Origin: Lethocerus indicus | Taxonomy: Eukaryota; Arthropoda; Insecta; Hemiptera; Belostomatidae | Assembly (NCBI GenBank): GCA_019843655.1 | Contig: JACDQD010000007.1 | Coordinates: 26,306,365-26,370,364 of the forward strand | Reading direction: 5' to 3' | DNA length: 64,000 nt | Shown: positions 39,586 through 64,000 of the stretch, piece after piece | How positions within the stretch are numbered: the first letter of the stretch is position 1 | Layout of the letters: the number at the start of each line of letters is the position of its first letter | Program-made: the position numbers and the translations under genes | Notes under the pieces: model-generated | Databases searched by the model: none | The model's input: only the letters and a program-made list of their open reading frames with translations | Told to the model about the DNA's origin: nothing

Positions 39586-39712
39586 CCCAGGATAATTATT
39601 TAATTGATTATCGATTATTTTAGATTGGACATTACGGTTTTATTAAGGAATAGAAAGAAAGGTCGAGAGTATTTCATTAAAATTCAGTTTAATAACATTA
39701 CTTATGATGTTA
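39586..39712. repeat. Right 127-bp direct repeat flanking satellite array 1
   Basis: Second copy of the sequence at 38413-38539, with roughly ten substitutions and the same orientation. Confidence 0.88.
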
Positions 39713-40439
39713 ACATATCATATTTATGGTTTTATTCCTCGATTTTACAGATTAGGAAATCCCAACAGGAGCCCATAGTTACAAGTAGTCAGGTTTATTT
39801 GCATTTAATTCTAGACGAGGTATATTGATTATTCTCTTTATTTACAAAACGTCGAAACAAAATAAACAATATCTATAAATAGTAAGTTCGGTATAAATAA
39901 TATAATAAGTACAAACGCGGTAGTAAAAGATTTACTCTCCGATACAACAGCAGACCCTAACAATTATATACACAGTTTTACAGGATATTTATTTATCAAA
40001 AACATCTACCACATTCATCTAAAGTACAATTTATTAATACTATAAAATTCTTATTATATTTATTACAAGTGATGACTTGAATTGATGGAAATTCTTTTTT
40101 CAAATAATAAAAAAATAAGTAATTTACATTATTCTCGGCATAAACACATCGTTTGAGTAGTCATTTACAGTTACATGAATGAATAATCTGTAGAAGAAGT
40201 TGAAAAGATGAGAGATGACTGTATTAGTAGACGTTGCTCATTGAGCTGGACCCTGCAACAGAAATTATATTTATCAAATTATTTATCGACAACCGATATT
40301 TGATTATAATATAAAATGTGAACGGTAATTTAGCACAGGTTGTGCTGTGTAAATAGCTCCTGGTTGAAGTTTTACTGAAAGAATTACAAAAAAAAATAAA
40401 ATGCATTCTGTACGTGTCCTCTCAATCTCTCACTCTATC
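39713..40439. other. Intergenic AT-rich sequence, no gene seen
   Basis: Lies between the 127-bp duplication and the microsatellite cluster. It holds only short, unsupported reading frames. The 3'UTR of the minus-strand four-span gene may extend into it, since TTTATT (AATAAA on the minus strand) occurs at about 39837. Confidence 0.5.
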
Positions 40440-41315
<876 letters not shown>

Positions 41316-41463
41316 TCTCTATCTCTCTCCATATACTATCCCTCTCCTCTCTATATATCCCTCTACCTCTGTATTTCTATGTCTCTATCTCTCCCAATAT
41401 CCCCCTATCCCTCTATGTCTCTCTCACTACCTCTCTCCATAATATCCCCCTACCACCCTATGT

Positions 41464-54760
<13,297 letters not shown>

Positions 54761-54802
54761 GGTCGGCTCTCGGAGTCATTCTCCCGTACGGGCCCAGACC
54801 CT

Positions 54803-54875
54803 TATCTCGCCCTCTCCTACCGCACGGTGAGAGAGAGAGAGTGATAACGCTCCGCTGATAAGAGATAACGTGATA
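54803..54875 (-). promoter_or_regulatory. GATA-motif cluster upstream of the four-span gene
   Basis: GATA cores at 54843, 54857, 54864 and 54872 and a TATC at 54803 lie within 75 bp, 45-115 bp upstream of the start codon. Several have the extended GATAA form. A GAGA run (about 54829-54842) sits among them. The TATAAAA at 54874-54880 faces the plus strand. Confidence 0.45.
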
Positions 54876-55506
54876 TAAAAGCTCGAGTGCCGAGAGCCAG
54901 GTGCCCGTTCAGAACTGTTCAGAGGCCCGCACAGAAAGACCCACTTTAGCCCCCACCATTCGTGACCGAACCCTCCCACCCACCACCAGCTGGTACACAG
55001 GAGGAACAGAGCTGACAGTCGGGAGCAAAAATTGGGCCCAGCGAGCGTACAGTTTTTACATAATACGAGTGTTTCCGTTTCCCACCTATACAGTACACAC
55101 CTTCGATAATGTATACAAAATGAAATTTTTCAAAAATTGTTTAAAGAATAGACAGCTAGTTAAAACTAATACACCCGGATGTGGAGATATACTAGGAACA
55201 CATAATCAATCTGAAAATAAGTTACTCAATATTCAACACGTTATAACACGTGTTGACTCATTACTCCAGACGAAAATGTTGATGAGCGGTTGGATGAGAT
55301 GTTGAATCCTGAAATTCGACCGGCTTTGAGAGGACATGTTTCGTGATCGCAGGAAAAAGCGCCGTCAACGAGAGGTTGAAAATATCAATCCGTTTAATTA
55401 CGGATCATTTTGTTTTACTGTTTTAACGGCTACACTCAGCCGCCGCATTTACAGTTTCGACGTCGGCGATTGATTACGCGATGATTCATTGATCGCGAAA
55501 AGAACT

Positions 55507-55703
55507 ATTAATTCGGCTTTCACACCTCGGACGACGCGCCTTCAGCTTTAGTCGCGACGGCTGGTTTTTGTTACTTTGTACCCTCGACACTATCTAATAT
55601 AAAGTGGATACAAAAAAGAAATTGAGGTCCGAATTTCGCGATTGATTGAAAAAACATTTTCGGAATAAAACATTCTTCGAACGGGTCACACGGATTCATT
55701 TTC
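55507..55703 (+). repeat. Dispersed repeat of about 200 bp, copy B
   Basis: Diverged relative of 39374-39581: GGCTTTCACACCTCGGACGA, CGAATTTCGCGATTGATTGA, and GAACGGGTCACACGGATTCA. It lacks the satellite array and the 127-bp flanks of copy A. Confidence 0.83.
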
Positions 55704-55737
55704 AATACCGCCAACCACGGCCCATAATAGATACAGA

Positions 55738-55740
<3 letters not shown>

Positions 55741-55789
<49 letters not shown>
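55741..55789. repeat. TA microsatellite
   Basis: Pure TA array beginning about 40 bp beyond dispersed repeat copy B. Confidence 0.95.
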
Positions 55790-55790
<1 letters not shown>

Positions 55791-58200
55791 TCGATCAATT
55801 CCAAGGTCCGGTGTTGACTCACCGATCTAAACATAACAACACTCATAAACACGAACAAATAAACAACAAACAATAGTTCTCGCCAATCGATCATTACCGA
55901 TCCTGTCCCTTGCACGATGGAAAATGCAAGTTATCTTAAGCTTCGGTTTCGATAATTTATTATATTTGGATCGATAATGCATCCTATTCTCAGGTGTCAA
56001 CTTCAAGATTTTTTTGTTATTTTGGCGTACCGGCCGTCATGAAGTAAGTCAGCGGATGCCGACGTAAATTAATACACGAGTGGAGTGCAAAGCCTACAGA
56101 ATAGAACTAAGAAAAATTCGTTTAATAAAAAAAAATTATGAGAAATTATAGACCGCGTGTGTGGGCAAGTTTGTTCCATTTTTCAGCGCATTATTTAATG
56201 TCAGAGAACCGCCGAAAATATAATTTTAAAATTGAGTTTATTGACATTGAAAATTTTTAATAAACAGCAGTCCTTTTGTATAGATTGGCGAGTCCAATCC
56301 TCGGACCGTAGGCTGAACCCGATAAACGATATTGATTATCGATTTATTTTTATGGTTTCGTCGTATTAATTTTTTATTTTATGCTAGACGGGATTATAGC
56401 GACAGATTTTCGTTCGAATACAACATTGTTGAAAGCCCACACAGTTGGCAATCTCACCAGCAGTGCAACATTTATATAAACGTTCGGTAAACATTATTCG
56501 GATGATTTCTGTACAGTTTCATCCACTCGTCGCGTCCATTGTGAAACGTTTAGCGTTGTTTCACAGTGGTATTGCCCAACAATGGAACTCGAGAATGTTT
56601 TGTTTTTTTATTTGTTATTTACTGGCTGTGGGGGAAACCTCGCGGTGCTCAAACTATTTTCTTTCGATTAGTAGGTAGTTTCCGTTGGAAGTCGGGGTTT
56701 CGAACCAGTCGACGAAATCATTTCTTATTTCGGCTATCGACTAAGTACGAATTGGAGGCTTACTGTTGACACTTGACTACTAATTACTTGAGTGATAGTG
56801 AGACCCACTGCTTAAACTTATGCGAGGAGGCGACCCACCACCTCCGGACAACTGGATTGAGATTTCCCAAAAAAGAATAAGGTACTTTATTGAGAAAAAA
56901 AGAATTTTTCCTCGAAGAAAATTCGCTGTGAGAAACCGACGTCGCCGGGCAGTATCGAGAGTGAACATACCTAGTGCTCATGCCATCCCCGAGAGACAAT
57001 GGACTATACATTCAGTACTATATACGTTTATGTACTATAGTATTATATGTACAATGTACTTACACGTACTATATAAGCTTGGGGCCGTGGGGTCGCTGGA
57101 CCCACTGGCGCCATTTTGTAATAATGCTTCATCTACCACAGATATACAAAGGCTGTTTGTACCTTATTGATTTAATCTATGAGAAGTAAGGCATTATCAA
57201 CCGCTTAGACATACTGGCAAGAATGAAGATGGAGAAAACCTTAATAATTGTATAAAGTCTATCTTCATCGTCGACCTCTCGTCGCAATGACAGAGGGTAC
57301 TTTTACTGGGAAAGTTTAGATGCTATCGCCGAATTTATATATTACAGCATTCATTCCTCTTATCCTACATTGTGTTCAGCTATAATTTCACCTCAATATC
57401 TCAATATTTATTAAATTATTACGGATTATTTACATATATTTACTTACAGATATATTATTTATTAATAATTATTTATTTGTACGTAGCGATTTCGCTATTA
57501 AGAATGGTAGGGATGCGGGTAGTTTTTACCACTCACCTTCAACTCCTTAAAGTAGTCCAAATCCACCTCAGGACTATTGCTACTACTGCTACTGTCGTTT
57601 AAATCTTTAGTTTAAGGAATATTAGCTGTTAAAAAGGGTTGAAATCAAATAATAAGTTAGCCGAATACAAATTTCAACCGTTTCGAATAGGATTACTCAG
57701 GCCGTTTCCGGGCTAACAGGATGCTCTGGCGGCAGTCGGTCGAAAGAGACCGGTCTAGTCTAAGATGAAATCGCATTTGAATCGTCCCAAAATTTGGATC
57801 AAGGCGAATAAATAAAGTCCGAAATAAAACTAACGGTATATTATATAAATATCACACGGCTCTGAGAGATTCGCCCAGTCGTGAATCCTCGATAAGGGTA
57901 TGTTTCCAATCTGTATTTTCTGGCTTTCCGTTAAATGAAATAAAAACCGGCTGAAAATATATAGAAAAGTTTGTTTTTTCAACTGAAACATCTTTGGTCG
58001 GGAACATTCCCGCTCGATAATTGAATAATTTACAATTACGTACTACAAAATATGTCATTCTGTTAGTTGAAAAGTTAGCAAATTCATTTTTCGTCCAGAT
58101 CGCCTAAAGAATGCAGAAATGGAAGGGATCATCATGCCTGCTGATATGCCTTGCTCGAGTTTCGGCCGAAGCATCGGTGTTTTAGGACTTCGGCGAAAAT
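55790..58200. other. Intergenic sequence, no gene seen
   Basis: Lies between the presumed 5' end of the four-span gene and the 3' end of the secreted-protein gene. Only short unsupported reading frames. A hairpin-repeat fragment (AGAGACCGGTCTAGTCTAAG) lies at about 57746-57765. Confidence 0.5.
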
Positions 58201-58206
58201 TTGTCA

Positions 58207-58212
58207 TTTATT
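58207..58212 (-). terminator. Poly(A) signal of the secreted-protein gene
   Basis: AATAAA on the minus strand, about 120 nt beyond the TGA at 58335. It supports 58335-58608 being a last exon rather than an internal exon of the four-span gene. Confidence 0.55.
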
Positions 58213-58334
58213 CGGTAGATATTTTCCGTTTTTTAAATAAAAAAAAGTTAAAATAAAATTGTTGTTAAATGTTTTGTTCCGAAATTCCCTCCACCTGGCA
58301 AACCTGGGTAGAGACGGGGTCGTGTGTGGGGTGT

Positions 58335-58608
58335 TCAGGCGGTCGTCGAAGTCGGGCCTGTTGTTGTCTCCAGTTTGTGGTTGTCCTGGTGATCTTGGTG
58401 GTCTTGGTGGTCTTGGTGGTGGTGGTGGTGGTGGTGGTGGTGGTGTACTGGGGGCGGGGCGGGGCGGCGGCGGGGCGAGTCTTCGCCGTCCTCCTGGCTG
58501 GAGTCCTGCGAAGAGGAGTTGTGCTCCTGGCGCCTCACCCGCTCAACGCTCCTGCTGTTCCCCTCCGCCTCGTGGCTCTCGGCCGACTTGCCTCCGCCTT
58601 CTTTCTTG
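58335..58608 (-). CDS. Secreted-protein exon C (last): Ser/Glu-rich and polyhistidine
   Basis: Acceptor TTTTGTTCAG above 58608. It reads KKEGGGKSAESHEAEGNSR, VERVRRQEHNSSSQDSS, a histidine run, then DNHKLETTTG and TGA at 58335-58337. The CAC/ACC repeat leaves another frame open with a proline run followed by TGDNNRPDFDDRLNTPH. An indel in the repeat could therefore switch the C-terminus. Confidence 0.62.
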
Positions 58609-61600
58609 CTGAACAAAACGCAAATGAAAAATAAAAGATAATTAAAAGAACAATTTAAGGCTAATTAAGGAGGAAGGGAGAAAAGAAATCCGAGGTCTTT
58701 TCGGCAGCTACTATTCCCTCTTCATTTCTGAGTGAAGGTGACTTTATTTTGTTGTACGAACATGAAAGTATAGTAATTCTGCAAATTTGTTAACAAGTGT
58801 AACCCGGAGGACCGGGTTAAATGTAATTTTGGCGTATTTTGTTAGGATTAAGTACTAATGTTTAAGCGAAAATTGCCGGCCGGGAGAAGATCCGTTACTT
58901 AGCGTCGGACCTGAGAAAGAGAGGGATCCATCAGGTACAATCCATCAGGTAGCGACACTCCCCCCCCCCCGCTTTTTGAAGAGGAGACGCCCGCCGTATA
59001 ATTCTTCGGTAGCCTCCCCACGGTATGCGAAGAAGGGAAGGTCTTAAGGAGACCCAAGACGGGGCCCGGATACACCGGGAGGATGCCTGGCGTTTAAAGA
59101 TGTATTAAAGATGTAAAGAAATGTATTTCTGTTGTGTGGAATAAATCTGTGAGAGCCTGAGTGTGATTTTGACGTCTTCCTGCGGCCCCTTTCGGGAGAA
59201 TCCCTCCACCAGCCCCCTACGGGCTTACACAAGTTTGCAAAATTCATAGTAATAGCGTAGATTTCGTGTGTTTCTGTCTCCTCTCGCTGGTTTCGTCTTT
59301 TGCTAGACCGGTTTCGGCCGCTAGCCATCTTCAGTAGCGGTGTCAGTCACTTTTGGCACTTTCGATGTTTTTCGGGCATCCTCACTGCACTGACACTGTC
59401 GCTTGTACTGTGGTGGTTGTCCGTGTGTATATATTTATGTGTTAAAAATTTCATAAATCCTGACCAGTAAAAGGATACATTCCACTATTCAACAACGTTA
59501 AATATAAGAACCCGTTAATGAGGGTCTGTAACTAGAAGATATTGGATTCTTAAAATTGTCTAAGACAAGAGAATACTTTCACCTTGAACAAGAGCCATTG
59601 TTATACCTGTCTGTGATTTTATGGCATACTAAGTTACGGGTTTATAGTGGACCGGTTAATTAAAATATTATTTAAAATCGGCCATCGGGACTCTACACGG
59701 TATATGTCTGTATTATCGGTATCGATCAGTGTAAATAATGCGATTAGACATTAATTATATACACAACAATGAGTGAAGATTACTGGCGTCCAACTTTACG
59801 TTTACACACTCTTATCTACAGGCACGAATTTGTATTTCCCTTTGTCGCTTTCAACTCAAGTCAAAAATATTCCGCGCGCTATTGCACCTCAAGCATAAAA
59901 TAAAAGTGCCGCATGACGTAGCATATTACATCTGTGTCATATTCCATAACTGATAGATAGTACAGCATACTAGCCAAATGCTGTAGCATAATTATTTCTG
60001 TTAACAATACGAGTGTGGACCGAATATGGTAGAAATACAAATAAATAGTGCGTGTTATAAACACAACATGAATTACGATTCGTGTGAATTACAAGAATAT
60101 GCAGGCAGCCGCGGTCCATTTTTTTAGTGGTTCATTCTCTTTTTTGGGTGGCATCTGTGAAAGATTTTTTCATTCCGGGAACTTTAGGAAATCCCAAGAA
60201 TAATTTCAGTAACCGAAAGAAGAAAAATAGCGGGGATTCAATTACTTCAAAGAAAAATCTAAACGATTGAGTTGTGGAGTGTAAATCTAAAAATCGTTAT
60301 CATCCAAGGTACATGGGACACCGAGCAGAAATGAGCTTTTTGTGACGTTAACTGGCGTTGTGCAATCCCCAATTGTCCGACAAAAAAAAACCGCCCATTT
60401 GAGAGTGTTTCAATCGGAGTGTGCAGATAAAACGTGAAAATAACAAATGAATTAGTCATATTGATGTCGCTCTTGCCATTTTCGGCATTATTGAACGTCA
60501 TTTCGAAAAAACTAAGTCCAACAGTCGACTGGATGTATGTATGAGACGTCGATCGTATTGTTCGTATTGTGTTCCTGTTCTTTTGGGTGGGCAGACCGGT
60601 TTCGGCGTGCAGCGAAATGCTACTGAAGACGGCGTACAGTCGAAACCGGACGTAAGAACCACCGCAAACAGTCAAACGGGTATTCCAAATTATAATTATT
60701 ACAATAAAGTTTAAGCGAAATATTTCCTTCATGATGAAACAGTGATAAACATAAATCAATGTTTTTTTAGTCACTACTGTACCTTTAACACCTTTAAATG
60801 CACTACCGTACGGAATAAGATGGACGAGGAAAGGTAATAGTAAACATTGCCTGATAACAGTAACTGAGTAAATGAAGTTGATCGGAGCTCTTATCAGTAA
60901 TTATGAGGTTCGATGTCAGTAATATAAATTTAAATATTATTGTTGCAGATTATTAATTTTTAATGCCATTAAGCGTTATTAAATGTCTGTAGAGATTTTA
61001 CCGATGGGAGACTTTAATTTACTTTTATCTCTGCCATTTAAAACAAATGATAAATTAAAATACGTTTTTGGAATATCCCACTTTCACGTAAATCATATTT
61101 GAATACAAAATTTTTATTGCTATAAATAATTTAACTAAAATTAATCTACCTGTTTTGATATTCTTCTGAGAATTCGGCGCTGTCGCTGGCGCTTTCTTCC
61201 GAAGGGCTCTCCCTGCTACAACAAACACATTACAAAATTACTATAATTAAATAAATGAAATTCGGCGATCAATTGGCAATTACTTGTTAATTGATCAATT
61301 CCGTGAATCTGTATTGCCATTGGTGGCTTTATACAGTCAAATGCCAACTATGACATTCACAGTTGGCCATGACCATGGAGTACAGTGTCACTGAAACAAA
61401 AACAGTTTTATGAGTCCAAATAACAGCAAATTGAAGTTAATTAATATTTTTCAAAATAGAAACAAATCCCCTAGTTAAATCCATACACCAATATAACTGG
61501 AGCTCTTAAAACATTATTATAATTTGATGTATCCTTTGTGCCATTTTAACTCCTGATTAAAAAAAAAACATCAATTCTATAATTCAACAAGCAGGCCATA

Positions 61601-62108
61601 AGATTTCAACAACTTTCTAATAAATGGAATTTCAATGAGAAGAAACAAACAGGCTGAATTCATAAATGTTTCAAAACAATAGTACTAGATTTGAATTGAA
61701 AAATCAAAAACAAGTGTACCAGAAATTTTAACTTTCCACCAATGCACTTTCAATGCAGTACTGTATCAGAGTAATTCAAAATAAATTCAATTAAAGCTAG
61801 CAACTGGATTTATTTAAGAAAAACGTTAATTCCATTCAGAGCATACTGCAAAAGAGAAATAAATAAATTATATTTGTACCCAATGACATAAACCGATGAG
61901 AAGTCACTTCAAACTTTTAATGAAAACCTGTTGATCAAAGTACAATTTAAAAGTCACATTGATAAATATGGATGATAACCTAATTCATTCTACTTTAATA
62001 TTACTATTTACAATGTATATATATGCATTGAATACATGCAAATGTATAGGATATAACTACATTCATTCATTAATAATTTAGTAATGAATTTAATGCTACA
62101 TTTTGTTG

Positions 62109-62163
<55 letters not shown>

Positions 62164-62338
62164 CAAGCTATTTTTAATCATTTATGTCAATATGTTTATA
62201 AATCAATATTTAAAATGACGTAAATGAGTGAAAAGGAAATAAATAGTGGTCCGACCTGACACTGCCACCGCCCGGTTGGGCATATTCACTGGGAGCAGCG
62301 CTAGATGCCGCCACCACCAGGGTGAACCACAGGAAAAT
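58335..62338 (-). CDS. Small secreted acidic, serine- and histidine-rich protein (5' end missing)
   Basis: Three minus-strand exons (62338-62256, 61215-61150, 58608-58335) join in phase to about 140 residues. The first visible exon opens with a hydrophobic leader core, IFLWFTLVVAASSAAPS, so the product should enter the secretory pathway. The mature part is rich in Ser and Glu, has a basic site (VERVRRQE) that a furin-type protease could cut, then a ten-histidine run and three DHQ repeats before TGA. The initiator exon, probably a few codons, was not found above 62338. I do not recognise the family. It could be a peptide precursor or a metal-binding secreted protein; both are guesses. Confidence 0.62.
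59277..59420 (-). repeat. Dispersed SINE-like hairpin repeat, copy 7
   Basis: Minus-strand copy with CAGTGCAGTGAGGATGCCCG, CGAAAGTGCCAAAAGTGACT, GACACCGCTACTGAAGATGG and GGTCTAGCAAAAGACG. Among the fullest copies with 49582-49735. It lies in an intron of the secreted-protein gene. Confidence 0.8.
60592..60652. repeat. Hairpin repeat, palindromic copy 8
   Basis: CCGGTTTCG and its complement CGAAACCGG bracket GCTACTGAAGACGGCG, giving a 9-bp inverted repeat around the family core. Confidence 0.6.
61150..61215 (-). CDS. Secreted-protein exon B: acidic serine-rich segment
   Basis: Reads SRESPSEESASDSAEFSEEY. The acceptor is a tandem TAGCAG, so splicing may include or skip one codon (exon start at 61215 or 61212). 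Donor GTAGAT. Phases 2 and 2 fit exons A and C. Confidence 0.65.
62110..62158. repeat. TA microsatellite
   Basis: Pure TA array about 100 bp from exon A of the secreted-protein gene. Confidence 0.95.
62256..62338 (-). CDS. Secreted-protein exon A: signal-peptide core
   Basis: Acceptor TTACTTTCAG above 62338 and donor GTCGGA. It reads IFLWFTLVVAASSAAPSEY, then AQPGGGSV. Likely cleavage follows ASSA. No in-frame ATG was found in or just above it, so a preceding exon must give the start. Confidence 0.65.
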
Positions 62339-64000
62339 CTGAAAGTAAGTTTTTGCAAAATGTAATTCGTAATTTCGTTAATATTTCAAGTTGGTAATGC
62401 GTGCGACATGCGGTGCCCGACGCTTGTGTGTAACCAATATCCGGTAAACAGTAAAAAAAAAATTTTGTATGCGGCTACATTTTCGAATACATTAGAAAGT
62501 AGTCAGGGGGCAGGATCGGCAATCAAAGCTGACGGGATATGGCAGCGAAGATTTGGCAATCCGATGCCCAATGATTATTAGTCTCGAGACGTATTAGATT
62601 CGTGTAATGGGAAATGGATTTTTGTCGAGGGTGAAATTTCACGCGGCGGTTTTCCCCCTGCGGTTTGGCCTACCGCCACAGACCGGTTTCGGCCTCTCGC
62701 CGTCTTCAGTAGCCGAAACAGGTCCCGGAGCAGGGGGAAAGGTCGGCGAGTGGAAAAACTGGAGCGGAAGAATGGCGGCCGTACTGCAAACTCCCCTTGC
62801 CGGGACCCCCCTAATGGGTATCTTAATAGGAAGAGTTTCAACTTCCGGAGTTTAAATTGTCCCGTTGTAATGGCCCTCCGCCGTCAACTAGGTGGGATGC
62901 ATCCAACTTTGCACAACTTCTGAACAACACTTGTGAACCGCAAAAAGGAACAATATCGGACTTTACAAGTCCGAAAAGTACTAGGGGATCGCATAACCCA
63001 TAGCTGGACACGCGTGAGGACAAAGAGAGCCCCATTTTGGTTTTTATTATATACAGAGTTACACCACAGCAGACCAAGTAGTAAATACACAAATTCGAAT
63101 TTAATTAAATATTCTACACAAATTTTAAGCGCTATGTAAAGTACGCGTATAAGAAATTATAATTAAGAGAATACGAAATAATTATTTGAACTGACGACCG
63201 ATTGTAAATCGATGCGACAAAGGGCGACTTGAACGCTGCACTTGCTCAGTGAAAAAAGTTGTGAAAAGAATTTAAAATTTTCAATTTAAATACGGCATTC
63301 GCCCCTATCCCGTCTGTAAATTTCCCACAAAAAGGTGGGAAACCCTCGGACTGGCGGCCTCACCGACTGTAGACAGTCTGCTTCTCGGGAATTTTATTGC
63401 GAATTTGCGAATGTACAGTGCTGTATACACAGTGCGCCAGTTAATAATATAGTGTGGCACCATTAGGAATGTGTGTGTATATGCAAGCGCGTGCATGCAT
63501 GCATGTATGATGCGTGTACGATTGGTTGGGACAAAGCTACTTACGATTGAATCTGCCGCGACCAATATTCTTTCCACAACACGGTTACCTAACCGATTGT
63601 ATAAATTGTCTATAAATTTATGACGTTAAAATCAGCCGCAAAAGTAAACCCTGTGATCGTGCTGCGAATGCAATATGGTAGGAGGAATGGGTTCGAAATT
63701 TTACGGGGGGTAAAGTGGAGTTGGTGGCGGTTTGCGGCGTGCACAATTGCGAGAGTTCGAGGTATGAAAATTGGTTTCTGCGAAAATGATAAATCTGATC
63801 TTACCAGGATTGTCGGTGACATGACCGGTGTGTCAGTGCGAGCGCTACCCCCGGTGATCCAGTTATAAGGTGGGCTCCCCCCTCCCCCTTTAAAAGCCCG
63901 TAATGGGAGGGGGCGCCGTTCCACATTGTCGTTAATGGGCAGAGGGCCTGCACGAATTGTTACGACCTTGGCCGCTGTTAACGAATCGCCGCGTTTTATT
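62339..64000. other. Upstream of the secreted-protein gene, no exon fixed
   Basis: Contains hairpin repeat copy 9 (62676-62722) and otherwise unremarkable sequence. A strong minus-strand donor-like GTAAGT at about 63539-63544 follows a short open stretch without an ATG. It could be a 5'UTR exon of the secreted-protein gene, but this is not demonstrable. Confidence 0.35.
62676..62722. repeat. Hairpin repeat, palindromic copy 9
   Basis: GACCGGTTTCGGC and GCCGAAACAGGTC form 13-bp arms with one mismatch around CTCTCGCCGTCTTCAGTA, the complement of the family core. Confidence 0.7.

Noticed and set aside
54901..55305. Plus-strand 134-residue frame downstream of a TATAAAA
   Set aside because: Starts without ATG, has no family resemblance and mixed composition. 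The TATA box faces away from the four-span gene and may be chance within the GATA cluster.
55571..55915. Minus-strand 114-residue frame with an IY run
   Set aside because: Composed of the dispersed repeat copy B complement and a TA microsatellite.
58335..58608. Joining the histidine-rich exon to the four-span gene through GTGAGG or GTACAC donors
   Set aside because: Phases would allow it, but a short ATG exon at 54760-54707 completes helix 1 exactly, and a poly(A) signal follows the TGA at 58335, so two separate genes fit better.
58259..58634. Plus-strand glycine- and valine-rich frames
   Set aside because: Mirror of the histidine/proline repeat in the minus-strand exon; no supporting splice sites.

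Overview
The window is arthropod nuclear DNA, most probably from an insect. Genes are split by introns with ordinary GT-AG boundaries and long AT-rich introns. There are abundant microsatellites, a mariner fossil and a receptor whose exons match insect EGFR closely. I cannot place it below class level from the sequence alone.

Plus strand, about 4.8-38.1 kb: one complete epidermal growth factor receptor gene (Egfr). I joined 19 coding exons by hand; every exon phase fits and the sum is 4098 nt, giving 1365 residues plus a stop. Exon 1 carries the signal peptide and is separated from the rest by a 19.1 kb first intron (5023-24165). The other exons lie between 24.2 and 36.7 kb: ligand-binding and furin-like repeats, transmembrane helix, tyrosine kinase, and a tail with conserved tyrosine motifs. 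The 3'UTR is about 1.4 kb, with a poly(A) signal at 38087 and three Pumilio-type sites. A deleted mariner lies in intron 14.

38.4-41.4 kb, between convergent genes: a 70-bp satellite array inside a 127-bp direct duplication, a dispersed repeat of about 200 bp, and a cluster of compound microsatellites.

Minus strand, about 54.8-41.5 kb: a gene for a four-span membrane protein with a long polyglutamine-rich tail. Exons 1-5 are clean (219 residues). The tail exon shows apparent frame changes at CAG repeats and runs into a foldback transposon that supplies its stop. A further tail-like exon lies beyond the transposon. Its introns hold two more satellite arrays, one inverted, another foldback copy and several copies of a SINE-like hairpin repeat.

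Minus strand, about 62.3-58.3 kb: three exons of a small secreted acidic, serine- and histidine-rich protein. Its initiator-methionine exon was not found.

The rest (1-4.8 kb, intron 1, and 62.4-64 kb) shows no convincing coding sequence. I found no CRISPR, no rRNA or tRNA, and no operon structure. The most unusual material is the satellite/foldback/hairpin-repeat complex in and around the four-span gene.
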